Made by a program: the position numbers and the translations under genes. This document shows, piece after piece, positions 12,080 to 22,583 of a DNA stretch of 64,000 nucleotides. The notes under the pieces are model-generated. The model was not told the DNA's origin. It saw only the letters and a program-made list of their open reading frames with translations, and searched no databases. The stretch is from the NCBI GenBank assembly GCA_037957365.1, contig JARHVA010000639.1, positions 2,516,001-2,580,000 on the forward strand. Reading direction: 5' to 3'. Every line of letters starts with the position of its first letter. Within the stretch, counting starts at the first letter, position 1. This DNA is from Torreya grandis. Its lineage: Eukaryota; Streptophyta; Pinopsida; Cupressales; Taxaceae.

Positions 12080-13260
12080 ATGGGCTCATCAATTTCTTGC
12101 CCATATTTGGTAGCCAACTTGTATGCACTTGAGTCATACTTAGCAGTAATGATGTAGGGACCCAATCAATTAGTCTCAAACTTCCTTTTTTTATCGATCG
12201 ATGTTGGTGGTCTTCTAGTTTTAATTTAGCACAATGTGCCCTACCTCAAATTCCCAAGATTTGATACATTTTTCATAGTTTTGGCATAGCCAGTTTTGAC
12301 ATGTCTTGAGGTGATTAAGTGTTATCATCCATTTTTTTTGCAAAAGTTCAAACTCTTGTAATTATGCAACTTGATACTCCTCATCATCAATGATGTCTTG
12401 TAATGAGATAAATAATGAGGGTAACTCAATATCAATAGGAGAATAGATTTAGATCTAAAGACTAGGGACTATAGAGTGAATCTTATGGGTGTGTGGATGT
12501 TGGTGCAGTAACCCCACAAGGTGGGATAAGTTTACTTATTCTAGTTGTAACCAATGTCATTGACAATCATTTTTAGGATCTCAACAATGGTTTTATCAGA
12601 TGACTCTACTTGGCTATTGCTTTACATATAGTAAGGAGTGGATGATATGTGTTTGATATGAAAATGCGTACATAAAGCCTTGACATCCTTATTCTTAAAA
12701 TACTTACTATTGTTAATAATGATGGCAAAGGGAATGTGATAACGACAAATTAGATTATTGAGGATGAATTTGTAAATCTACTTCTCAGTTACATAAGTGA
12801 GAGGAATGGCTTCCACCCACTTAGTGAAGTATTTATATGCAGCATTATCAATTGTAATGTTTGAAATGGACCATGGATGATATCACCATGATTCTAATAA
12901 GTAACACATTTCTTGACATATTTGCATGCATCTAATTGCATGGTCGACCAATAGTATCATGTGCAGATAAGTTTCTTGGTAAGGACCATTCCACTAGTGA
13001 GTTTCCCATAAATGTCATTACAAACATATTTGAACATTAAATCAGCCTATTCTAAATTTAAATAATGCAACAAAGTTATGACATAACCTCTACGATAAAG
13101 CATGCCACCAAGGAGGGTATAACGGGAGGTGTTTTACATAAAGGATTTATGTTGGGCTTGTGATAGCTTAGTAGGAAGGGTTTGATCATGGAGGTATGTA
13201 TAGATATCATGATACTATGGTAAACTCAAACCTATAATCTCACATACCATCTTTATTTTT
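12080..13260 (-). pseudogene. Integrase relic of the 12080-18500 element
   Basis: Starting near 13170 the minus strand reads YTLLGGMLYRRGYVI and then YYWSTMQLDACKYVKKCVTY, the zinc-binding head (family ending KKC.KCQ; the last Cys is Tyr here). The catalytic core near 12810-12850 reads KYFTKWVEAIPLTYVT, with Lys where the first catalytic Asp is expected in ATDYFTKWVEA. The second block reads FAIIINNSKYFKN (expected D is N). The third reads NSQVESSDKTIVEILK, with the catalytic Glu kept. Two of three catalytic acids are therefore lost, and stops are frequent. Confidence 0.75.
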
Positions 13261-13379
13261 AATTGTAAATATGTTGGGATGATGTGTTTTCTATTAGGAA
13301 TTGATATTGATGAACACCTGAGGACATTTCAAGGAGTGACCCAATGGTGTCCATCACATCTACTAACCTATTATTCACA

Positions 13380-14030
13380 CATGGTACCTACTCAAACTAA
13401 ATATATACAAACTAATATTTTAGGATATCCATCATGGTCTTAAATGGAATAAGTTTGTTATCCTTATTTGATAGTGGTCACTAACCTGATTGATGATTAG
13501 TTGTGATTCACCAAAGACCATTAAATGTTTGATGTTCCATTAACTAACTAGTTGAATCCCTACAATGAGGGATTCATATTATATAATGTTATTGGTACAT
13601 GGGAAACCAATATGAAAATATTTAGAAATAAGGCCTCCTCATGGTGTCACAAACAAGATGCCTACCCTTGAGCCAAAAGATGTAAAGGACCCATCAAAAT
13701 AAAGTTTCCACTGCTATGACTTGTCAAGGGACAATATGGATTCATTAGGAAAGCCAATGGTGAGTGGTTGATTATCTAGTAATGAAGCTTTTGCAAGTTG
13801 ATCAACAAGTACATTGGGTGAATAAATATACTCGTAAGCTACCAAGGTCTGGCTTAGATAATATACAACCTGTTCCATTCCATTTTCATTGTGTTGAGCC
13901 AATAGTTCCCCTAGTGTATGTTGATTTGTAAAAATATAGATCAACAAAGGCTTTCCCAAAGTTGGAAGAACTAACATTGGTGGATTGGACAAATATTATT
14001 TTAACTATTTTAATTCTTCTTGGCATTCCT
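13380..14030 (-). pseudogene. RT-RNase H connection and second (archaeal-type) RNase H relic
   Basis: 13714-13992 stays open and reads SNPPMLVLPTLGKPLLIYI then LGELLAQHNENGMEQVVYYLSQ in two blocks, the RT-RNase H connection and first RNase H of Tat elements. Below it the strand continues YFDGSFTSFGSRVGILFVTP, YESLIVGIQLV and LMVFGESQLIINQVS, a second RNase H. Its D (in YFDGS) and E (YES) are kept but the third acid is E in GESQL where the family has GDS. This dual RNase H arrangement places the element in or near the Tat group. Confidence 0.75.
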
Positions 14031-14039
14031 TGTTCTAGT

Positions 14040-15410
14040 GAAACTTGATATTATTCTTAAGTATATGTGTGAAAAGATGACACTGGTTGACCCAATTTAG
14101 ATAGCCTATATTTTTCCTTATATACTACATAAATGTTTGAGGTTGGATGGAAGAGGCATCTCTGTAATAATTTTGACCTTGGTTGAATTAACTTCAATAC
14201 CCCTTCGGGAAAATATGAAACCCAATAGTTTACTCAAGGTAACCCCAAATACACATTTATTAGGGTTAAGCCACAATTTGTATTCTCTAAGCCATTTTAA
14301 AAATTTATGCAGGACTATTAGATGATCTACTTGAGTTTTGATTTATCAAGGATTTCTTACACATAATCTTCCACAATATCATGCATCATGTCATGGAAGA
14401 TGACTACCATGACTCAGTGATATGTGGCACCTAAATTTTTCAACCTGAAGGGCATGACTTGATAACAAGACATTCCCCATGGGGTGGTGAACACTATCTT
14501 GTGATGATCTTCAGGTGCAATTCAAATATGATTATAGTTATTAAATCCATCCATAAATTATAGAATTTCATTCCTTGCCATGGAGTCGACTATCATGTTA
14601 ATTTTTTTTAGTGAAAAATCATCTTTGGGGTAAGCCTTTTTAATGTCATGAAAATCTGTGCATAGACGAATTTCCATAGGCTTCTTGATGATTGGTACAA
14701 TATTGGAAATCCACTTGGAGTAGTTGATTGGCCTAATGAATCCTGATTCTAAGAGCTTCTCGAGTTCTTTCTTAACTAGTATGGCTATTATAGGATGTAT
14801 TTTGTGTAGTTTTTATTTGATAAGCTTAGCATTAGGATGAAAAACAAGATGATGGAATACCAATGACATATAAATCTTTAATATATCTATGTATTATGAA
14901 GCAATTTTTTTTGATGAATTCTTTCAAAAGAGAAATCAATATCTCATGCTCTTTTTGTGTAAGTGAGGCTCTTAGTTTGATCATTCTAGGATTGTCTCCT
15001 GTGGTAATATTAACATCAATTATATCTTCAACAAGAAGTGTGGATCCATCTTGAAATTTTGTTAGTGCAAAAGGAAAATGAAGTTCTCCATCAATTTTTG
15101 ACTCTATGGGTTCATCTTGTTCTCCCATAAAGGATGAATTTGAGCCATTCATTTCAGGTAGCGACCATGTGAATGTGCCTAAAAATTTCATTTATCAGGT
15201 CCTCATATATTTCATGTTCAAGGGGGCTAATATCTACTCTGATGTTGATGATATTAGGACTATTATGATATTGTGCCCACTCATAGAGAGAGTCAAGTTC
15301 CCTATCCATTGGTGCCTTAGGAAGGTTTTCAACAATGAACTCATCTTTATTTTTACTTTTGTGATTGTCCAATAGTGCCTCAGAGAGGTTTTTAGTAGGG
15401 GACATTGATT
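14040..15410 (-). pseudogene. Reverse transcriptase relic of the 12080-18500 element
   Basis: The open stretch 14832-15191 gives the RT N-terminal approach (NITTGDNPRMIKLRASL, EHEILISLLKEFI). Then, across stops, come FIRPINYSKWISNIVPI, LCTDFHDIKKAYPKDDF, FMDGFNNYNHI, APEDHHKIVFTTPWGM and PFRLKNLGATYH. The catalytic Y-V-D-D reads YV-stop-E in HDIVEDYV*EILDK, so the active site is destroyed by a nonsense codon plus D to E. Downstream SREYKLWLNPNKCVFGV-like and GFIFSRRGIEVNSTKVK blocks complete the RT. Motif set is that of the Tat lineage. Confidence 0.8.
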
Positions 15411-15999
15411 TTTGAATTTTTTAAACTGTTAACTGAGGAACTTTTCTTGTTCCCTAGAGTAATCAACAAAATCTAGGCTGATTTCAAATCTTTTTTGGTG
15501 ATTCCCTGATGGGAAACTAATTTGAAGCCCTAGAATTTTTTTGAAAACCTCATCATTATGAAAGATGTCTAATGGTATATGGTATTGTTGGTCCTAGTCT
15601 ATGAGTTTATGGTATTAGAGGTCTAGGTAGATGGTAACGATGACTGTGTCATCAAAAATATTGGTTTCAATGACCTCATCATAAAGGTTATAAAAGGACT
15701 ATATGTCATTGCCAAAAGAGTTATCATCATACATAATAGTGCCATCACTAACGATATCATAGGGATCACTCCCAAGTGGTTTATATCCAATGCCATGATA
15801 CTCCTTATGCTTCTATGTGGATATAGGCTAAATAATCCCTTATTCATTAACACCTAGGTCATTACCCTTGTAGTCCATGTTTTCACATATCTTATTAGAG
15901 ATGGGATATTATTAGCTCCAATAAGATGGAGTTACAACCATCACCATATATCAAAGAATCATCAAAAACTTTTACCTACTCACTATCTAGGATACGATT

Positions 16000-16720
16000 C
16001 TTGACAAAGGAGAGGGAACCAACCTTATAAGAATCTATTTTCTTTTGCCAATACATGGTGGGCCTACCACATATTTTCGGGGAAGTGGGTAGCTTTGCTA
16101 TATGTAAAGATCTTTCAATTGCATATTCCCCACAATATTTATCTATGATTTTGAAATGTGAGGAAGCTTGAGGAGGTGGATTATTGGATGTGGATGGTTG
16201 ACTATTTACATGGATATAGAAGGATGATTTAGAGGCATTTGGCGTCACCAATTTTTTTGAAAAACATGCTCCGTAATAAGATAGTGATTAATTTTTCTAT
16301 AATTTGCCTCCAACATTTTACAATATTGATATGGTCACGGATCACTAGAGATTGACATTTCCATATGAGAGTGTATGAACTTAACACATTGATGTAGATT
16401 AGAGGGTATGACGTGCATGACACAAATCCAAGGACACCCAAGGAGGATGTTATATGAAAAATCAATGTCAACAATTTGAAGGAGGGTTTGGTGTGTGATA
16501 CGCCTGACTATGATGGGAAAATAAATGGCACCATTTGATTCTCACTCTAATTATCATATGTTTTGATGGTGATGATATTGGATTGCAATGCTAATTTTGA
16601 GTACCCAAGATGTTTGACCAAATTTAGCATGCAAATGTTTTGTCTTGACCCATTGTCTATGAGTACCCTTTTGACTTTGTCCTAGTAATGATTGGTTCAA
16701 TGTAAAGGGGGATATTATGG
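16000..16720 (-). pseudogene. Protease and protease-RT linker relic of the 12080-18500 element
   Basis: Near 16640-16680 the minus strand reads VLIDNGSRQNIC, matching the active-site region of Tat-type aspartic proteases (VLIDGGS..NIC), then LVKHLGYSK. After a frame change 16229-16474 carries FSYNILLGCPWI and IPSNLHQCVKFIH, matching the conserved LLGRPWIH..GAVPSTLHQ.VKF linker. 15976-16251 continues as poorly conserved linker. The spacing to the RT (14040-15410) is normal, which shows this region was not rearranged much after insertion. Confidence 0.7.
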
Positions 16721-17249
16721 GATGGTCCTATTGATGAGAGGTCATTATGGTCAAAAGAAATTTATTGACACGAGGATAAATGTCCTATGAGCGACTGGAA
16801 CTGTGAAGGTTCAATGTTGGTGGGAACCTTTAACTATTGAAGGAATTTATATAATACATTCTTATGAATAACATACATTTTGAGGATATCCAAGGATGGA
16901 TATTTGAGCAAGAGTTTTTTTGAGTTATTTAACAAGAACATATTATTTCCAAAAAATGGATGTGGATGGTCCTTGGATGGTGACTTTGGATGGTTTCTAA
17001 ACTGAAGGACAATAGATAGTGACTTTGGAGCATTGAGTAGTGACAACTCAATCTCGAGTTTTGATTTTGATTGTTGTAATGTGGTAGTCAGTGATTTAGC
17101 CAACAACAATGTAATAGTTATGTGTAACCTTGTGATAATTGACATTATTGGCATGGGTGTTTTGACCTTAATTTGATATTGGTTTTGTTGTTGATTCTAC
17201 TATTGAATGTTGTGATCATGTTTGGGAAATTGATCCTAGAAGATTCCCA

Positions 17250-18260
17250 TTTGATAATTTTTAGACAATGTAACATTGTTATCTAACTTGATTTCACCAT
17301 GATCTAGTAGATCTTAAACATAATGTTTGAGATTTTTACATATAATTGTATAATGGCCCTTGATCTTATGAAAATAAAAATATTCATCCTCATTATACCA
17401 TTTGGGTTTAGGTTGATTTTCATAAAAGGGATTTGTCTGTGGATATACAATCACATTTGTTGTAACTAGTTTTTAGGAAATAGCTTTTAACAGTTTTCCA
17501 TAATAAGTGAATGCCCTTTGTTTATATTCTTGCTTAGGTGGGGCTTATTTAAATGTAATAGTTGGATTCTTTTGGAAATTCTAAACATTTTTGGATTCAG
17601 TTACTCCATCTCCCACCACATTCTTGTTTTTTTTTGGTTTTTAGTTTGTGCTTGATTTTGAGTAGGAGAATCCTTAGAAAAGAGTTTTAATGAACCATTT
17701 ACAACAAGGTATTTATCTATTTGCAAACCCTTTTCTATGATTTCATCAAATGTGTTTACACATAAAAATCCATTTCCTAATTTATAGTTGTAAAAAATAT
17801 GCTCACAAATTGTTTTTTAGGAATGTAATAGGGGAACATGCTTGCCATGCCTTGCCATCACTGCAAGAAGGATGTGAAAATTTCCCCATTTCATTAATTT
17901 GTGTTGTAAAGGTCTATCATGGTTAGATCATGTTCCACATTATATGAAAAATGTTGCACAAATCATTTTTACAAGTTAACAAAAGTGATGATGAATCCCT
18001 TAGGCAAATGTAAAAACCATTCGAGAGATTGGCCACCCAAACTTCTATGGAATAGTTTGAGTAAAAAGATGTCATTATAAGCAAATTATTGACATGCCAT
18101 GAATAATTCTTTGACATGATCCATTAGGTCACCCTTTAATTCTTATTTATCAAATTTTGGTGGCTCGAAATGAGTTGGAAAGGGAATATTTAAAATGCTC
18201 TTGTCGAATGGATGTAGAAAATGCTCTTTAAACTTGTATTTTTTTACTTTGGTTTCATGC
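17250..18260 (-). pseudogene. Gag relic of the 12080-18500 element
   Basis: From 18250 down the minus strand reads PFPTHFEPPKFDK, DHVKELFMACQ-FAYNDIFLLKLF and GGQSLEWFLHLPKG, the capsid core of Tat-like gag (family: PKF..Y.GK.DP..H, LTG.AL.WF..LP.GSI). Around 17300-17400 comes a zinc-knuckle-like EYFYFHKIKGHYTIIC followed by KNLKHYV-DLLDHGEI, again without the first cysteine. A (GTT)n tract at 18466-18490, (CAA)n on the coding strand, lies upstream in what would be the N-terminal region. Confidence 0.7.
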
Positions 18261-18500
18261 ATGAAATATTTGAAGAGCATAATTAATTTAATTCCATTCC
18301 TGAGTAGATGGAGTGCTTTAGGTGGTGTGGATGTATTCTAATTTGTGGAGGAGTGCTGATAGTTGGTGTTGGATTTGAGGGGTATAAAAACCTAATTGTT
18401 AGATTTAGGCTTCACAGGGTTTTAGTTATTGGATGAAGGTTTTTTTCTTTGGGATTATTATTGGTTTGTTGTTGTTGTTGTTGTTGTTGATTCAATTATT

Positions 18501-21059
18501 CATTTTTATTGGGTAGGATTGAGAGTGGAAACTAATGTGTCAAGTGATTAACTAGCTTGTTAGATTTGGTCAATCATGACACAATTTTTGTCCCAAAGGG
18601 GTTGATATTCTAGTGCTTTCCCTTTACTAGTAGTTTGAGGTCTGGATGGGGGTTTTCAAGATTGTCTTGGTTTTATTTTACATGACAATGAGAGGTATAC
18701 TTATCTTGGTATTGAACATTCAAGTTGTGAGTATGGATAAGATGTGTTAGGTCCTTTGAGGTGTATCCAAGAAGAAAATGGAATCATAGCTCTAGTAGTC
18801 ATAAAAGAAGGTCATATTTATTTTTGAAAAGGTGTTATTCTAGGTGAGCTCTTTCTTTATTAGTTCTAAGCCAAACATTGTTGATTTCTGGGTCATATTC
18901 AATTTGGTCAACGTCACTATCAATATCACCACCTTTTTTTTTATCAATGAATTTTTGCTAGAGTTCATTTTAATGGTTGGATTGTACCCAACTCAACTTC
19001 TAGTAACAAGTTCCATGGATTTTGGTTTTGATTCGATTAATTAAATTAATTGATATGACTTGATTTAGTTAAATTGGTTTATTCAATGTTTTGATTAGAT
19101 TTTTTATGTGGATTTTGGATGCTATTTGAGCACAAGTCAGATTAGGTTTTAAAACTCGATTTGGATTTGACTTGGAATAAAAGGTTGGATTTTATTTAGA
19201 TTAGGCCAAATGGATTGGTTGATTGTGATTGATTTGATATTGTTTGAAACAAACTAATTGTTTCTATGTAGATCAGTATTTTGACTTAGGTAACACTCAA
19301 TATTTGACTTGGTTTAATGTTGGATGTTTGACATAGGTTGATGTTTTGATTTTTTATTTGGTTTTGGATTGGGTCTAGTGCTAGTTTAACACATAGGGGA
19401 TAAATCAAACATTGATGCAAGTAAAAAACTTAGATTATTCAAGTGGGTTTGTAACTGACCAATGGCCCACTATTCTACCCTAAATTTTGATGGGTACACA
19501 ATGTGTGATCTTTAGGAATTATGTATTCCCTACACCATTGTTAAATAGATAATACAAAGGTCTTAAGCTAGGCTGAACACACTGATCTAAGGGTGCCTTA
19601 TATATACCTTTTGATATGATGAGGTCTAAATCTATGATGATAGTATTGTCTAGGGATTAGGTATTGAGGATGAAACCCCCTCACTTCACAACATGGGTAA
19701 AATAGATGAATGCTTAGCTAATAATGATAACTTCTTCCCAATTTATATACCCTGCTATAAGATGAGGATTATCCAAACACTAGGGGATGAGATACTAGTC
19801 ACCAGACCCTAAAAAGATGAAAATACAAGGATGAGAGTTATTTTTTATTCCAACTATTACCTTAAATGATGAGGGAAGAGCATACATAAAAACACACTTG
19901 AGATAAGACACAAAAGTATGATTCATTTTTTATCCCCAAGATCACCTTGTGGTGCAAGGAGGAGCATACATGACTTTGGTCTAAACATAAGCAACCAATC
20001 TTAGAAGATTAAAAAACATAGATTAATTTAAGTTAAAATTTTAAATGTGTATGTTTGGGTTTGATGAATTGATCTTTGACTATAAACCTACATAGAATCA
20101 GTTATTAGTTTGATAATGAGTGTCTTTGTCAAGCGAAAAACCTACAAAACTTGTCAGAATGCAAAAATGTCAATACATAAGTTGAAATCACTAAAATACA
20201 AGGTGAAATGATTGGGATACAAGGCAAAACCACTAAACATATGTAGATAGACAATTAATAGATAGGAAGGTGAAAACACTAAACAATAGGGTGAAAATGT
20301 TAAACCACAAAGAACAACTGCTAGAGAACTGTAGATAGACAACATAATACAGAGAGGTGAACATGCCAAATTTTAGTGTGAAAACACCAATTTATAGGAT
20401 GAAATCATTGAATGACTGAAAATAGACAACACAAATAGAAAGGTAAACTCACTAAAATTAAGGGAAAAACCACTAGAAATAGGGTGAAACCACTAAAGGA
20501 TTGCATGTTGACAATAGACAAACATAAAGGCAAAATCATCTAATTTTATGATGAAAAATCTAAACAATAGGGTGAAAACACTAAACAACTGTAGGAAGAC
20601 TTTAAGTAGATGGAAAGGAAAAAACATTAGAATTTAGGGAAAATCCATTGATTGCAGGGGTAAAAGCATCAATCTATAGGGTAAACACATTAAACACCTG
20701 GAAACATAATGTCATCAATTTGAGATGACTATTTGATTTTAGATAATTATGGAAATAGATTTTTCCTTGGATTTTTTAATTAAAACTTAATTATCTAACT
20801 TTACATGATTTGTTAACTAATTAATATTGATCTAGGATTTATGGGATTTTACAAGGTGTAATTGGATTAATGTATTAATTGTATGGGATGATACAAAATA
20901 ATGATGGATGGATTAAGGATGAATTGAACAAGATTAGGGTTATGATATGATGTAATAATGTAATTAGGGATGTATTGTCAATATTTGGGATGAAAATGGT
21001 TAGTTGAGTCGATAAATTAGGATGATGGAAGAAATTAAGGTTTATTAGAAAATGAGCAG
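18501..21059. other. Spacer, no gene seen, AT-rich
   Basis: 18900-19390 is TTGATT/TTTGG-rich low-complexity text. 19400-20150 shows no motif in any frame. The region may include the lost 5' LTR of the neighbouring minus-strand gypsy element but no partner repeat was found to the left. The minisatellite in it is listed separately. Confidence 0.4.
20150..20700. repeat. Decayed minisatellite with ~21-bp units in a ~88-bp higher-order period
   Basis: A GGTGAAAACACTAAAC-like unit recurs every ~20-23 bp. A variant containing TAGATAGACAA or similar recurs near 20242, 20333, 20421, 20510 and 20593, giving a longer period of roughly 88 bp. Units differ at many positions, so the array is old. The antisense ORF 20154-20369 is a by-product of the repeat. 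Confidence 0.7.
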
Positions 21060-21900
21060 TTTCAACACTAGGGTGGAAAAGATGAGGTGTCTATAGTGTC
21101 AAGAACATCACTTTATGTCTTTCAAGCAACAAATATAACAATATTAAAAAGCCTATCCACTAAAATGATTACATTGTCATGCTTGCACTTTGCGATAGGA
21201 AACCTAGTCATGAAATCCACATTGATAGATTCACAAGTATTGGGTGGAACCAAAAGAGGTGTGTAAAGTCCCAGCTTCTTGTTCATGGATTTTGCAATGA
21301 AAAAATTAATGCAAGACTTGATGTGGTGCTCCATATCAATGTGTATGTGTGGCTATAAAAATGTAACTATATTAAAATTAGAGTCTTTGTCACACTAAGG
21401 AGTCATGTGTCATGATTTAATGTGCCTCCCAAATGAGTATTTGACAAAGTGCACCACCTGGAACATAAATATGCTCAATCTTGTAGCAAAGTCAGTTAGA
21501 CAGGTAGAACTTTTGAACCTATTTAACTTGTACAAGGTTAGTGTAGGCATATACAAAGCCTTGGTTAGCTATATAGAGGGATATCTAGTTTACAAATTTA
21601 TGGTTGTGCGTATCTAACATTGTGATGAGCACATGAACCAATGGTCTACTAAATAAATCTAGGGCCTTATTATCCTTTCCATTTTTGTATTTGATCATGA
21701 TATATAACTATTGAAATTAGGTCATACACTTCATGTGCCATACATTCTCCAACTTGTTTTGTGAAACTCCTCAATTCTATGAGAATGTGCAGAGTTGGCC
21801 AATATATTATTGCCATTTTTTGCTCCCACCTTTTAATAAAAATAATAATAAATGTGTTTTTCAAAATTTCCAATACCTGATTCCTTAGTGAGGGCCACAT
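21060..21900 (-). pseudogene. Gypsy RNase H tail plus integrase head relic
   Basis: At the high-coordinate end the minus strand reads IKYKNGKDNKALDLFSRPL, the RNase H end (family: YK.GK.N.VADALSRR). It continues with a degraded GGGLAGHFG-type spacer (LIWEAH). Then 21122-21334 reads KSCINFF, KSMNKKLGLYTPLLVP, CESINVDFMTRFPIAKCKHD and VIILVDRLFNIVIF, the integrase zinc-finger exit and first catalytic Asp block (family: KAGLYTPLPVP..PWE.ISMDFI..LP..K.G.D.I.VVVDRFSK). The text ends in stops near 21100. Wording is chromovirus-like, unlike the Tat relics beside it. Confidence 0.75.
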
Positions 21901-22578
21901 ATTTGTTCCATGTTTTAGTTAAGATTTATAGGGGTTATCTTATTATTACCTGTTGGAACTATACTAATTGTTGTAGGCTATTAATTTAGCTTGATAACCA
22001 ATAAATTTGTTTTTTTTGTCTAAAATTTGATAATTTTTGAATGTTTCATTGCAGGATATCAATAAATAATTATTTTCCTATTTATCTTTAAATAGTGAAT
22101 ATTGTCTTTGACAACCATCCAATGATGGGGATTAAATCTCAATGAAGGTTTCTAACAATATGAGAGACATTATATGTATTTAACATAATAAATTAACTCA
22201 AAAACATGACAAATATTTTCCACCTAAGGCAGAGGCAAGGACAAGTGCATGCAGATGCTATTGCCAACACCCACCCTTCACTAACAATTGACACATATAG
22301 GCAATTCACAAACCATCATCCTCACCATATTTGCACCAATAATCATTTCAATGTGGTCCTTTACACCTACTTTGGTTGAAAAAATTCTGCCGTCTAGCCA
22401 TTTGAATCAACCACCTATTCTACCATTCTACTTCATGGGTGCTCATTTTTTTAGTGATATGATATCCTTTGAAACCTTTGCAATCTTGCCTATGAATTTT
22501 TGCAAGGCCTCACTATTTTGAAAAATTACAACAAACATAACAAATGTATAAAAAGTAAAATCCTTTTGAAATTATTTT
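21901..22578. other. No gene recognised
   Basis: AT-rich text between the gypsy fragment and the next LTR element. Plus-strand ORF 22288-22521 has no recognisable motif and is not supported as a gene. Confidence 0.35.
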
Positions 22579-22583
22579 ATATG

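Larger units (their letters stand above)
12080..18500 (-). mobile_element. Near full-length Tat-like Ty3/gypsy gag-pol relic, LTRs not found
   Basis: Reading the minus strand from about 18500 down to 12080 gives gag, zinc knuckle, protease, protease-RT linker, RT, gypsy-type RNase H piece, a second RNase H and integrase, in the order of plant Tat-lineage elements. The second RNase H is the lineage's hallmark (established knowledge of the Tat group). All parts carry stops and frameshifts. I could not find matching terminal repeats left of 12080 or right of 18500, so the ends are approximate and the LTRs may have diverged or been lost. Confidence 0.8.
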
